Positions 26,230 to 34,818 of a stretch of 64,000 bases of DNA are shown here, in pieces; position 1 is the stretch's first letter; each line of letters begins with the position of its first letter. Both the position numbers and the translations under genes were made by a program. The notes beneath the pieces were generated by a model. That model saw nothing but the letters and a program-made list of their open reading frames with translations. It was not told the DNA's origin and did no database searches. Source of the stretch: Thermoguttaceae bacterium. Its GTDB lineage: Bacteria > Planctomycetota > Planctomycetia > Pirellulales > Thermoguttaceae. The DNA is taken from assembly GCA_025060325.1 (NCBI GenBank), contig JANXBW010000017.1:1-64000 (forward strand), in the 5' to 3' direction.

Positions 26230-26934
26230 TTGTCGCAACCGGAAAGCTTTGGCGCCATCTTTGACATGGATGGCGTTCTTGTGGACAGCTATTTTGCCCA
26301 TTTCCAAAGCTGGCGGGAACTTGCCGCCGAGCTTGGCGTGGATGTCACGGAAGCGGATTTTGCCCGGCATTTCGGCCGAACAAGCCGAGAGATTGTAGAA
26401 GCCTATTGGGGTGTTGGCCGGTTTACGGACGAAGAGATCCGGGAACTCGATCGCCGCAAAGAGGAATATTACCGGCGGATTATCGCAGGGCAATTTCCCG
26501 AGATGCCCGGGGTGCGAAAGCTTCTTCGCAGTTTGCAGGAGGGAGGATTTCGTCTGGCCGTGGGGTCGTCCGGGCCGCCGGAAAATGTAGCGCTCGTCCT
26601 GGATAGGTTGGAAGCACGCGACCTTTTCCACGCGGTCGTCACAGGAATGGATGTGACGCGGGGTAAGCCGGATCCACAGGTCTTCCTTCTTGCTGCCGAG
26701 CGACTCGGCCTCGAACCTAAACAGTGTGTGGTCATCGAGGATGCGCCGGTGGGAATCGAGGCGGCTCATGCTGCGGGGATGGCTGCGGTGGGACTAGTCA
26801 GCACTGGTCGGAACCGTCAGAGTCTTTCCCGGGCTGATTTGGTTGTGGACACTCTGGAGGAACTCAACGCGGCGGTATTAAGGCAGCTTATTCTTGATCG
26901 CCGCCTGCGTCGCTGCTCTTCCTCTGAAGGGTAA
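26230..26934 (+). CDS. HAD-superfamily phosphatase (beta-phosphoglucomutase-like)
   Basis: A 234-residue HAD hydrolase. Motif I is FDMDGVLVDS with nucleophile aspartate, motif II is AVGSSG, motif III is the lysine in RGKPDPQVF, and motif IV is VIEDAPVGIEAA. The helical cap between motifs I and II places it with beta-phosphoglucomutase and related sugar-phosphate phosphatases. The start is taken as the TTG at 26230, because GGAGGAG lies 9 bases upstream; an upstream TTG at 26203 would put that ribosome site inside the gene. It follows the OFA carrier on the same strand. The substrate is unknown. Confidence 0.9.
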   Translation: MSQPESFGAIFDMDGVLVDSYFAHFQSWRELAAELGVDVTEADFARHFGRTSREIVEAYWGVGRFTDEEIRELDRRKEEYYRRIIAGQFPEMPGVRKLLRSLQEGGFRLAVGSSGPPENVALVLDRLEARDLFHAVVTGMDVTRGKPDPQVFLLAAERLGLEPKQCVVIEDAPVGIEAAHAAGMAAVGLVSTGRNRQSLSRADLVVDTLEELNAAVLRQLILDRRLRRCSSSEG

Positions 26935-27314
26935 GTTTGTGCTAGAGGCAATATTGCTTAGCCCGCTGGTTTAAGAGGGCTCCGGCAGGGCGTGGTGCTG
27001 AGTGCGCTTCGGCGCACCGAAGCCATCGGCATCCGGTGGGGAAGCTCGTTTGCCCTTCGCGCACAAAGACCATTCACCCATAAAGCTCAAGGTTGATTCT
27101 CGAGCCTGGGGGTCAAAATTCGCAGATTTCTTTCTGTAAGGTTAAGGTTTCGGGCGATCTTGTCTTTTGGTTTTGCTGCTCGTGCGAAATCCCCGCGACG
27201 CTTTGCAAACAAATGCTTCACAATGCGGGTTAGGAAATCCACATTCCGCTCGGCTGGGCTGGGCAAGTCTTCGGTGCTTTATTTAAGGGAAAGAGCCGCC
27301 GATCCCCTGCGGCT
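26935..27314. other. Intergenic between convergent genes
   Basis: About 380 bases between the HAD phosphatase and the small exported protein. Apart from the terminator-like hairpin at its right end, nothing was recognised. Confidence 0.45.
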
Positions 27315-27316
27315 CT
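27292..27316 (-). terminator. Probable terminator of the small exported protein
   Basis: An 8-bp perfect stem (agagccgc / gcggctct) with a 9-base loop begins within the stop codon of the gene and is followed on the minus strand by TTTCCCTT. The T-run is weak. Confidence 0.45.
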
Positions 27317-27623
27317 ACGGCGCAGCAAAACCAAGTCGCGCTGCCTGGAGCCGCAGTGCCCGCTGGAAATATTGGAAGCGGTGTTCCGGTTTGTGGCGGG
27401 CCCATAAGAACGTCGATTCCACCAGTGATCGAGGCAGCTGTCCGAGGCGGACTCGCCGCAACACTTCGTCAATATAGCCTTTCTCTTCGGGGGTTTCCGT
27501 TCGTAAGGCGGCTTTCATCGTTTGCGCATCAAGCGTCACTCTCGGCCGACGGATCCCTACCCCATGTGCCTCCGAGAGCATGAACGAGAAGACGACGATC
27601 GTCCACAGTAACCATCGCTTCAT
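27315..27623 (-). CDS. Small exported protein of unknown function
   Basis: A 102-residue protein with a signal peptide (MKRWLLWTIVVFSFMLSEAHG). The mature part is helical and basic; the block YIDEVLRRVRLGQLPRSLVE resembles small secreted proteins that recur in planctomycetes. I cannot name a function. The ATG at 27623 has GGGAG 8 bases upstream and is clearly better than the longer frame from 27791. It stands alone and is followed by a terminator-like hairpin. Confidence 0.75.
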   Translation of the reverse strand: MKRWLLWTIVVFSFMLSEAHGVGIRRPRVTLDAQTMKAALRTETPEEKGYIDEVLRRVRLGQLPRSLVESTFLWARHKPEHRFQYFQRALRLQAARLGFAAP

Positions 27624-28048
27624 GTTGGAACTCCCTTTGCGACAAGACGGTGGAGCAAAAAGATTCGTTATGGTTTCAAAACTAGGTTCGCTTCCGTTCG
27701 GCGCCTTTTTTATCCTCGCGTTACTGCTGGTTGATAAGCTCGGCAGCGCCAGTCTGAGGCCTAGAGCCCTCTTTCGGCACCTCTTTTGCATTTAAAAACC
27801 ACGAGAGAAGAACCCCTCGAAGCGGCCGGTTAAAGTGTCCGAAGGCCAACTTGGCATCGACAATTCTTACTTCCGCTTCGCGTGCTTTTGGCCCTGCCGG
27901 GACACGAGATTTCCGCACCGAAACTCTACGAAACTCCTTGGTCTAGGCGAGAATGAGACCTCCCGCGTGATTCCGACCCAGTAATAAGTTCCACGCTTGG
28001 GAACCTACGCAGTCGGGCTTTCCCGATCTTGAGCCCTGTGGACATTTC
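27624..28048. other. Intergenic, no supported gene
   Basis: About 425 bases upstream of the small exported protein; probably contains its promoter. No structure was recognised. Confidence 0.4.
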
Positions 28049-28849
28049 TTATGACGCGCTTGGCCGCAGGGCACGCTGCCGAAGCACTTGGCTGGGGGGT
28101 TCCGCGCCGGCGATAAATGGTCGTTCGCCAGTTACTTCCCCCATTATCCATCGATTAAGATCGGCAAGCATCGCCTGATGCATCTGATCGCCACACGGGT
28201 ATTGCCGCAACACTACATTGATGCCGGCGGAGTGGAGGAGCTTTAGTGCCCGACAAGCCTCTTCCGGGGAAAAATCGCAGCTTCTTGCCCCGGTTAAAAA
28301 AAGGAAAGTCAACGCGCGCTGAGACCGCAAGCCTGCCAGGGGTCGGCCCCACATGGGGAATTGGCCACAGAGGGAGGCAGCTCCGGCAAAGCGATGGGGC
28401 TGGCTGAGGGCCAACCGGATGGCCATCGTGCCCCCGTCGGCAAAGCCGCACAAAAACGTTCGCCGAACCGCGACGTGATACCGGCTGCCAATAGCTTCCA
28501 CCGCGGCAGTAACTACCTCCTGGGCGAAATCAAGTGCTTCAGCCGTCTGAGGCCAACCAAAGCCTCGCGACCCATCCTCAAATGCCACCGCCAAGCCTCG
28601 GGGAGCGACGGCCAAATAGTTTCGCAAACTAATGAACGGCATTACTCGAAGAAGTTGCTGCTCATCTCCGCCCAAACCGTGCAGCCACACGAGGAGGGGA
28701 TAAGCATATCCCGGCTCGTAAGATTCTGGAACAAAGATCAGGTAAGGCGGATCTTTTGCGGGTTTGCCAACAAGGTTATGAGTGACAAGTCGGACCTTGC
28801 GGGAATATTTGTTGCACCAAAAGGGCAACCGAGGTGACTGCTCAGCCAT
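28049..28849 (-). CDS. Alpha/beta-hydrolase fold protein lacking the nucleophile serine
   Basis: A 266-residue protein of the carboxylesterase/phospholipase type. LLVWLHGLGGDEQQLLRVMP matches the oxyanion region, and the fold continues as in esterases. The nucleophile elbow, normally GFSQGG, reads GFADGG, so serine is replaced by alanine (codon GCC at about 28447). The usual acid region after FLFLTG is also altered (ARSCDF), while a histidine remains near the end (CGDQMHQAML). It is probably a binding or regulatory pseudoenzyme rather than an esterase. The ATG at 28849 has AAGG about 10 bases upstream; the TTG at 28867 is less likely. No signal peptide is seen. Confidence 0.82.
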   Translation of the reverse strand: MAEQSPRLPFWCNKYSRKVRLVTHNLVGKPAKDPPYLIFVPESYEPGYAYPLLVWLHGLGGDEQQLLRVMPFISLRNYLAVAPRGLAVAFEDGSRGFGWPQTAEALDFAQEVVTAAVEAIGSRYHVAVRRTFLCGFADGGTMAIRLALSQPHRFAGAASLCGQFPMWGRPLAGLRSQRALTFLFLTGARSCDFSPEEACRALKLLHSAGINVVLRQYPCGDQMHQAMLADLNRWIMGEVTGERPFIAGAEPPSQVLRQRALRPSAS

Positions 28850-29314
28850 AATTGTGGATCCTTGCAACCGCCCGGGGACACGCCGAGCGAGGGATTTCTT
28901 CGGCTTCTTCCAAGGTTTGGCGAGTCGCCGCGGACAGCCAGCCTAACAAGGAGTAGCAAACTTTACCGACCAAGACCCGGGGCTGTCAATCGGTGAGGCT
29001 AAGCGGCTGCGCCAAATGGTTCGCGCAAGCATTCCGGCCCGACTGAAGTTGGCAGCCGAAAGTCCGCGTCTTTAAGAGTTCTGCCGCTCTTAAACATCTT
29101 CTCCATCTTCTCCGGCCTAACGGATTCTCAGGGTGTGATGCACAAATAACTGCTTGGAGGCCGGGGAACGAATGGCAGCGTCTCTGAATTTTTGTAAACG
29201 ATGAGGGACGCTTTCTATACAAACGGGATGCCAAACGTTGAGATAAGGTGGGGAGCACTCCGCTGGCAAATGCCGCACCACTATCAATGACTTAATCGAG
29301 GAGGTACCGGCACC
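28850..29314. other. Intergenic, no supported gene
   Basis: About 465 bases between the pseudo-hydrolase start and the first CRTAC1 stop. A short stem (gaggt/acctc, 29301-29316) abuts the CRTAC1 stop codon, with an AT-rich run on its plus-strand side. Nothing else is recognised. Confidence 0.4.
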
Positions 29315-31072
29315 TCATTTTTTCGAACGGCATGGGGCGGGGAAGAGTCCCACCGATTCGATAGCGATGAGAACTTGGTCCGCGGGAATGTTGACGAAGC
29401 AGTCCCGATGTCCGGAATGCCAGCGGATTTGAAGTTCGTCAATATGAGAGAACCTGCCTAGGCCGAAATGTAATCGGCTCCCAAAATGGCTTTGATAACC
29501 TCGGCCTGAATGAACCTCTGCCCATTGGACAAGCTGACCAGTTTGCAGGCCAACCCGGCTTCCCACGCCATCGCGGTTGGTGCGGATGCCTACTAATTGA
29601 ATTTCCACCCAATGGTATTCGGAGCAAGGGGAACAATTAGCAATGATTGTGGGCTCTTCCCGGGAGTTAAGGACGGCGATATCGACACGTCCGTCGTTGT
29701 CCAAATCGTCGGCAGCCAAACCGCGGCTACTTCGCCTAGGGCGAAGACCGTCGCCGGCCGATCGGGAGATATCGCGAAATCGCCCGCCTAAATTCTCTAA
29801 AACCACATTTTCCACCCGATAGGCACCTGTCGGATCGAAAAGTTCGACGTTATCCTGAAGATGTCCACAAGCGACAACTAGGTCGCGATCCTCATCATTG
29901 TCCAAATCGGCGAAAGCTGTTCCCCAGGTCACGTGGGCAAAGGTGCCGGCGCCGGCTCCGGTGGCGGCAGTTACATCCTCCATCCGACCGCCGCCTAAAT
30001 TGCGAAAGAGCACAGCCCACTCTCGGGCGTAACTTGTCGCGTAAAAATCAGGCCAGCCGTCGTTGTCATAATCGCCACAGTCGATCCCCATGCTGCCGAG
30101 TGCTCGACCTTCGCGGTTATAAGCCCCTCCAAGCCATAGGCCAAGCTCTTCAAACTGCCCATGTCCGTTGTTGACAAATACGAAGTTGCCCGCCACATCA
30201 TTCAGCACAAAGATGTCCGTATCACCATCAAGATCAATGTCGGCGCAGACCATTCCCATCCCTGTGCCGGCGTAATTCCCGATTCCGGAAGAAGCGGAAA
30301 TGTCCGAGAAGGTCCCGTCCCCTTCGTTGCGGAAAAGGATGTCAGCCTCGGGAAGAAAATCCATGGGACCAGGGTAAATCGGATACCCTTCGGCTGTCCG
30401 CACAGGATGTTTCTCTAGATCGACTTTTACGTAGTTGGCCACATAGAGGTCGAGGTCGCTGTCGGCATCGATATCGAGGAAGGCAGCACCCGCCCCGACG
30501 CGGTTGCCGGCTGCTACCCCCGCCTCTGCCGTAGCGTTTACAAATGTACCGTCGCCATTGTTGCGATAAAGGACGTTAGGCCCGAAGTTGTTGACGTAAA
30601 AGTCGGGGAAGCCGTCGTTGTTATAATCGCCCACAGCTATCCCGAGTCCAAAGCCGGTATCCCCCACCCCTGCAGCGGCGGTGACATCTTCGAAAGAGAA
30701 GCCAGTGCGATTTCGGAAAAGTGCATTTCGAGGCGGCGGGAACGCCCGCGCGGTCCCCGGAAGCGCAGCCCCGTTGAGAAAATAGATATCGATCCACAAA
30801 TCCCCGTCATAATCGAAGGTGGCTAGCCCGGCAGTGACTGTTTCCACAATGTAGCGCCGCCCCCCACTGCCATCTGTATGCCGCCAGTTGATACCGGTTT
30901 GCCCAGTAACATCGCAAAGCCGGATAAGATGCTCCCTAGAACTTTGCCCCGACCCCGGTCGCCCCCGAAGATAAGGCCACATTACTACCATCAGCAGCGG
31001 GACGGAAAGCACAACCACCGCTCTGCCGTTCCGCCGGAAGTGGTAGACGGCAAGGGCTAGGGCCTCCCACAT
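29315..31072 (-). CDS. CRTAC1-type FG-GAP/ASPIC-UnbV protein, copy A
   Basis: A 585-residue protein with an N-terminal membrane or signal segment (VVVLSVPLLMVVMW), seven FG-GAP/VCBS calcium-loop motifs spread over about residues 85-450, and a C-terminal ASPIC/UnbV domain (EVHSGRGYQSHFGSRLHFGLG). Such proteins form a beta-propeller outside the cell, usually for adhesion or binding. Three of the seven calcium loops are degraded: DYDGDLWID, DIDADSDLD and DLDNDEDRD have lost the glycine. The start at 31072 has GGGGGG upstream. It lies 64 bases downstream of TPR copy A. Its function is unknown; copies B and C lie nearby. Confidence 0.88.
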   Translation of the reverse strand: MWEALALAVYHFRRNGRAVVVLSVPLLMVVMWPYLRGRPGSGQSSREHLIRLCDVTGQTGINWRHTDGSGGRRYIVETVTAGLATFDYDGDLWIDIYFLNGAALPGTARAFPPPRNALFRNRTGFSFEDVTAAAGVGDTGFGLGIAVGDYNNDGFPDFYVNNFGPNVLYRNNGDGTFVNATAEAGVAAGNRVGAGAAFLDIDADSDLDLYVANYVKVDLEKHPVRTAEGYPIYPGPMDFLPEADILFRNEGDGTFSDISASSGIGNYAGTGMGMVCADIDLDGDTDIFVLNDVAGNFVFVNNGHGQFEELGLWLGGAYNREGRALGSMGIDCGDYDNDGWPDFYATSYAREWAVLFRNLGGGRMEDVTAATGAGAGTFAHVTWGTAFADLDNDEDRDLVVACGHLQDNVELFDPTGAYRVENVVLENLGGRFRDISRSAGDGLRPRRSSRGLAADDLDNDGRVDIAVLNSREEPTIIANCSPCSEYHWVEIQLVGIRTNRDGVGSRVGLQTGQLVQWAEVHSGRGYQSHFGSRLHFGLGRFSHIDELQIRWHSGHRDCFVNIPADQVLIAIESVGLFPAPCRSKK

Positions 31073-31136
31073 CCCCACACCCCCCTAGTCTGTGGGCACC
31101 GGTTACGGGAAGTAAACTATTGTCGACACAGGCAAC

Positions 31137-32639
31137 CTAGTTGACCGGTTGTGGTTTTTTCTCAGCCTGGTGGGAGCCGGCTTGGCCGTGGAGCTGACGC
31201 CATTTCCATTGAAGGCGGCCGAGGGTTTCCCGATATTGAGCGGAGCCTGGGTCAAGTTCCGTCGCCCTTTTGGCAGCGGTCAAAGCCTCCTCCAGGTTGT
31301 CCAGCCGTTCGCAAACGATGGCAAGCAGGTGGTAATTTGCGGCCGTGGGATCGCAGGAGACAGCTTGCCGAGCATACTGGCGGGCTGCCTGCGGATCTCG
31401 TCCCCGGAACAGAGCAAGTTGGGCCAAGCCAACATATCCATCCGGTCGTTCGGGAGCGATACTTACCACTTTGCGAAAGGCCTCTTCGGCCTGTTCCACC
31501 TGCCGGACTTGAACCAAAAGGGCCGCTCGTTGCAAAGTCCAATCAATATTTTGAGGCTCGATCTTTTCCAATTCCTCAGCCCAGTGGATTGCCTCTGACC
31601 AACGCGATTCGGCGGAAGATCGGTCAAGAAGGGCAGCCCGGGCCGGGATATTCTGCGGGTCGACTTCGGCGGCTCGGCGCCAGTGCTCCTCGGCCTGAGA
31701 TAAGTCATCGCGAGCGGCGAAAAATCGGCCGGCGGCGACGTGAGCCGCGGCTAAACCTTCCCGCGCCGCTGCCACGTCGTCATACCATGTGTGCCGCTTA
31801 GCTGGATCGAGTCGCACTGCGGCCTCCAGCCGGGCAAACTCCCGCCGGAACCGGGTTGCCTCTCCTTTTTGTCCTAATTTGTCGCAAACATCGGCCAAGG
31901 AAAAAAGTACCGCTCGGTGGTCCGGCTTGATTCGCCATGCGCGAAGGAAGGCTTCTTTGGCCTCCGAGAGCCTGCCTGTGCCTTGCAGGGCTAGGCCGAG
32001 CCGATACCATCCTTCTAGTGAGCCCGGGGCAAGCTGAACCTGTTGACTAAGTGCGGCGACTGCTTGCTGATTTTCACCCAGATCGATGAGGACCCGTCCG
32101 AGACCCAAAAACGCCTCAGCCCGGTCCGGCCCCAGCTCGGTAGCCTTACGAAAATAGTCGGCTGCCTTGGCCATTTGGCCTCGGAGGCGAGCTTCTTCGC
32201 CTAGCGCCAGGTAGACATCCACATAGTTTGGGACAAGCTCCATGACCCGGTGCCACGTGCGCACAGCCTGAGCACGGTCGCCGAAACGGCTTTCGATCAA
32301 GCCGCAGACGAAAAGCGCTTCCGGGTCGCTGCCGTAGCGATGTCGGAGTTGGGCGGCAAGGGCGAGCGCCTCTCGGCGGGCAGCGCTTACAAAAGCGGGT
32401 GCGTCGACCGCATCCAGCTGAGCCATCTGCTGCCGCCAATCAGGCACGGAGGAGCCAAAAAGCAGACTCAATGGTCGATCGATAGCAAACAGCAGTCCTG
32501 CCAGGACAAAAAGGAGAAGACTGACAGCGACGGCTATAAAGAAAACTAACCTCCGCCGCCCCCTTCTTGCCGCGCGCTTCGGTAGCACGCTTGGTGGCTG
32601 GGTTTCTTGGCCGATGGATTCGTTTACAACAGAAGCCAT
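31137..32639 (-). CDS. Membrane-anchored TPR protein, copy A
   Basis: A 500-residue protein with a basic N-terminal tail, one membrane helix (FFIAVAVSLLLFVLAGLLFAI) and about ten tetratricopeptide repeats, for example AEAFLGLGRVLIDLGENQQA and YHLLAIVCERLDNLEEAL. TPRs bind other proteins, so this is likely a scaffold on the outer side of the inner membrane. It precedes CRTAC1 copy A by 64 bases and is related along its length to TPR copy B at 35801. The ATG at 32639 is preferred to a TTG at 32660. A 16-base inverted repeat sits directly before this start and there is no usual ribosome site. Confidence 0.88.
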   Translation of the reverse strand: MASVVNESIGQETQPPSVLPKRAARRGRRRLVFFIAVAVSLLLFVLAGLLFAIDRPLSLLFGSSVPDWRQQMAQLDAVDAPAFVSAARREALALAAQLRHRYGSDPEALFVCGLIESRFGDRAQAVRTWHRVMELVPNYVDVYLALGEEARLRGQMAKAADYFRKATELGPDRAEAFLGLGRVLIDLGENQQAVAALSQQVQLAPGSLEGWYRLGLALQGTGRLSEAKEAFLRAWRIKPDHRAVLFSLADVCDKLGQKGEATRFRREFARLEAAVRLDPAKRHTWYDDVAAAREGLAAAHVAAGRFFAARDDLSQAEEHWRRAAEVDPQNIPARAALLDRSSAESRWSEAIHWAEELEKIEPQNIDWTLQRAALLVQVRQVEQAEEAFRKVVSIAPERPDGYVGLAQLALFRGRDPQAARQYARQAVSCDPTAANYHLLAIVCERLDNLEEALTAAKRATELDPGSAQYRETLGRLQWKWRQLHGQAGSHQAEKKPQPVN

Positions 32640-32906
32640 TCCGCGGGTATCCGCGGCCAATCGGAGGGGAGATGTCAGCGAATTTTCCTGGGCTGGCCTC
32701 TTTTCCCCCTGGTCTCCAGGCCCGCCACAGGCTTAAAGCTCTCTTACCATTTGAGGCATACACGTGCGCCCACCGGCAGCGCAGCATAACTTTAAGGGCA
32801 CTACGGCACGCCCAAACCATCGACGCTGATAGTCCGCCGACCGCATTTTCCTGTGTCGGGTGTGTGCCGAGCTTTTTAAAGGCTACGTATCGCTGCCGGG
32901 AGAGGG

Positions 32907-33446
32907 CTATTGCTGCGGCTTCTGCCCGCCTTCCTGAGGTGCGGCTTCCTGAGGCTTAGCAGCTTGTTCACCGGGTTCGGCGGTCCCAATATCGATCGTG
33001 ATTTCCTGGTTTGAGGTGAAATTATACACAAACGGAGTTTTTTGGAGGCTGAAACGGCCTTCGAAAATGTCGCCCCCGGCCGCCTTAGGCGCGCGAGGAT
33101 CATACTGCCCAGAAGCGGCTTGACCCCGGACTACGACTTTATATCGTCCGGCAGGGATACCCTTACCCGCCCCGTCCATTACGAAGGAGCCGTCAGCTTG
33201 AACGGTGCAACTCCAGGACTGTTTTCCTTGAGCAGGGTTGCCGGCTTCATCCACCGGATAAAAAGTCAGCTCGATCCTCCGTCCCCCTTCTTCTGGGCCG
33301 CCGGCGCGGACCGGCTGACCTTTTTCCAGCACCCGCCCGCGGATCGTCACTAACCTCTCGCCCCCGATGCCACCGCAACCAACCACCGAGAGGATGAGAC
33401 CGATGGCGACAAGCCCAATCAAACCTTTCAATGCGATATCTCTCAT
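32907..33446 (-). CDS. Lipoprotein with transthyretin/Ig-like domain
   Basis: A 179-residue protein with a lipoprotein signal: a hydrophobic segment ending VVGC, the lipidation cysteine being about residue 24. The body begins VTIRGRVLEKGQPV, then ITF-like strands, GRYKVVVRG and a proline/glutamine-rich tail. This is the beta-sandwich lipoprotein commonly found beside DUF1559 proteins in planctomycetes. A strong ribosome site (GGGAGGGG) precedes the ATG. It sits between DUF1559 (340 bases upstream) and TPR copy A (267 bases downstream) on one strand. Its function is unknown; it may be an outer-membrane or periplasmic surface component. Confidence 0.87.
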   Translation of the reverse strand: MRDIALKGLIGLVAIGLILSVVGCGGIGGERLVTIRGRVLEKGQPVRAGGPEEGGRRIELTFYPVDEAGNPAQGKQSWSCTVQADGSFVMDGAGKGIPAGRYKVVVRGQAASGQYDPRAPKAAGGDIFEGRFSLQKTPFVYNFTSNQEITIDIGTAEPGEQAAKPQEAAPQEGGQKPQQ

Positions 33447-33786
33447 GGATCCCCTCCCTAACTTTTTGGGCCAAACATCCTAACCATTCACCAATTTCGA
33501 AAATTATGGCAAACCGCAGCTCGCCTTTGCCGGAAAATGTCCCTCCTGACCGATAGTTGCAGCCCGAAATCAGGGGCAGCAGCTCGGCGGGGCGAGAGTC
33601 TAAGACAAAGGGCAGGGACTATCAGCCTGACCGCTCCAGAAGTTCCGCCGGCCTTCGCGGAGAGCCCCGAGTCTCCTTTTCCGCGATCGTTAGCTGACCG
33701 GCTGGCTGCCAGGTACACCCGAAGCCCTCGCGAAGCTAACCTCCGGCAAGCGCAGTCTACCAAAGACCCCCCACAGCCAGAGCGCG
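33447..33786. other. Gap between DUF1559 and lipoprotein genes
   Basis: About 340 bases separate these two genes on the same strand. No gene or clear terminator was recognised, so separate promoters or a long intercistronic region are both possible. Confidence 0.4.
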
Positions 33787-34818
33787 TTAAGGCACTTGCA
33801 CGGACTGGCCGTCAGCACGGTGCCATATTCGGGCGAAGGTCAAGATATCGATTGTGTAAGGGATGAACCGGACGGAACCGTCGCCCAGCAACACGTTGAT
33901 GCCGCCGGGGTGAGATGAACCAAACCGGGGCTCGGGATCGCCGGCGTCAATCCGGTCGGGCATAGGCCGGTAATTACCCCGACGAATGACGTCCCAGTCC
34001 CATCCACAGATGTAACCTTCGTTGTCCCACCCGGGGTTGCCGGGGATTGTTCGCAAGCTGTGCCGTTTTTCCGATACCATTCCCACGTTGGATGTTCCGT
34101 CACGCAAATCGCCGAGGGTCAGGACCCGACACTCGCGGTCTGTCCCGGTGTATCCGGTGGGGCAACGGGTTCGGACGATCGCGCCGGAGCCGTTCCAGGA
34201 GTACTGCGGGAAGGCAGCGTCCGCCGCGTTAGCATCCCCGTTGAACGCATCCAGCAAGTCACCCCAGTTCCACCATTCGTTTTCACAACACCCCGCGTAG
34301 TCGTTCTTGCCGACGAAAATGTTTGACGGCTGACTAATAGACTGCATGCGATACCGGTACTGGGGTGGCGAACCGCCGTAATAGTCCGGTCGCGCTGCCC
34401 GACGGCTTGGGCAATAATAGGCCGGGATTGCATGTTGCATTGGCTCATGTACGCGAGCTATACCCGTCTTGCCTCCACCCTCGTGAATGGCTTTTTGTTC
34501 CAGATAAGGCAGGATTTGATACATCCAGCCGGCGCCTTGGCGAGGAGCAACCTCTGGCGACCCGGAATAGTTGTCACTTTGGTCGCCGGTAAAACTCGGG
34601 AAGTCCTCCCACCCATGCCCGCCGCTTGGCAGAAACTTGTGGATGTCATGGTGGTTGTGTATAGCAAGACCAATCTGTTTTAAATTGTTTGTGCACTGGC
34701 TTCGACGGGCAGCTTCCCGCGCTGCTTGCACTGCAGGAAGCAACAGGGCAATCAAAATCCCAATGATGGCAATAACAACAAGCAACTCCACCAGTGTGAA
34801 CGCAAGTTTACGTCTCAT
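33787..34818 (-). CDS. DUF1559 pseudopilin-like protein
   Basis: A 343-residue protein with a type IV prepilin N-terminus (RKLAFTLVELLVVIAIIG), a cleavage site expected before the phenylalanine and the conserved glutamate at +5. The rest is the DUF1559 domain, including CTNNLKQIGLAIHNHHD and the C-terminal SSHPGGINVLLGDGSVRF. This large planctomycete family is processed like pilins or type II secretion pseudopilins and is thought to be surface-exposed. It heads the minus-strand series DUF1559, lipoprotein, TPR, CRTAC1. AGGAG lies 9 bases upstream of the ATG. No secretion ATPase is nearby. Confidence 0.95.
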   Translation of the reverse strand: MRRKLAFTLVELLVVIAIIGILIALLLPAVQAAREAARRSQCTNNLKQIGLAIHNHHDIHKFLPSGGHGWEDFPSFTGDQSDNYSGSPEVAPRQGAGWMYQILPYLEQKAIHEGGGKTGIARVHEPMQHAIPAYYCPSRRAARPDYYGGSPPQYRYRMQSISQPSNIFVGKNDYAGCCENEWWNWGDLLDAFNGDANAADAAFPQYSWNGSGAIVRTRCPTGYTGTDRECRVLTLGDLRDGTSNVGMVSEKRHSLRTIPGNPGWDNEGYICGWDWDVIRRGNYRPMPDRIDAGDPEPRFGSSHPGGINVLLGDGSVRFIPYTIDILTFARIWHRADGQSVQVP

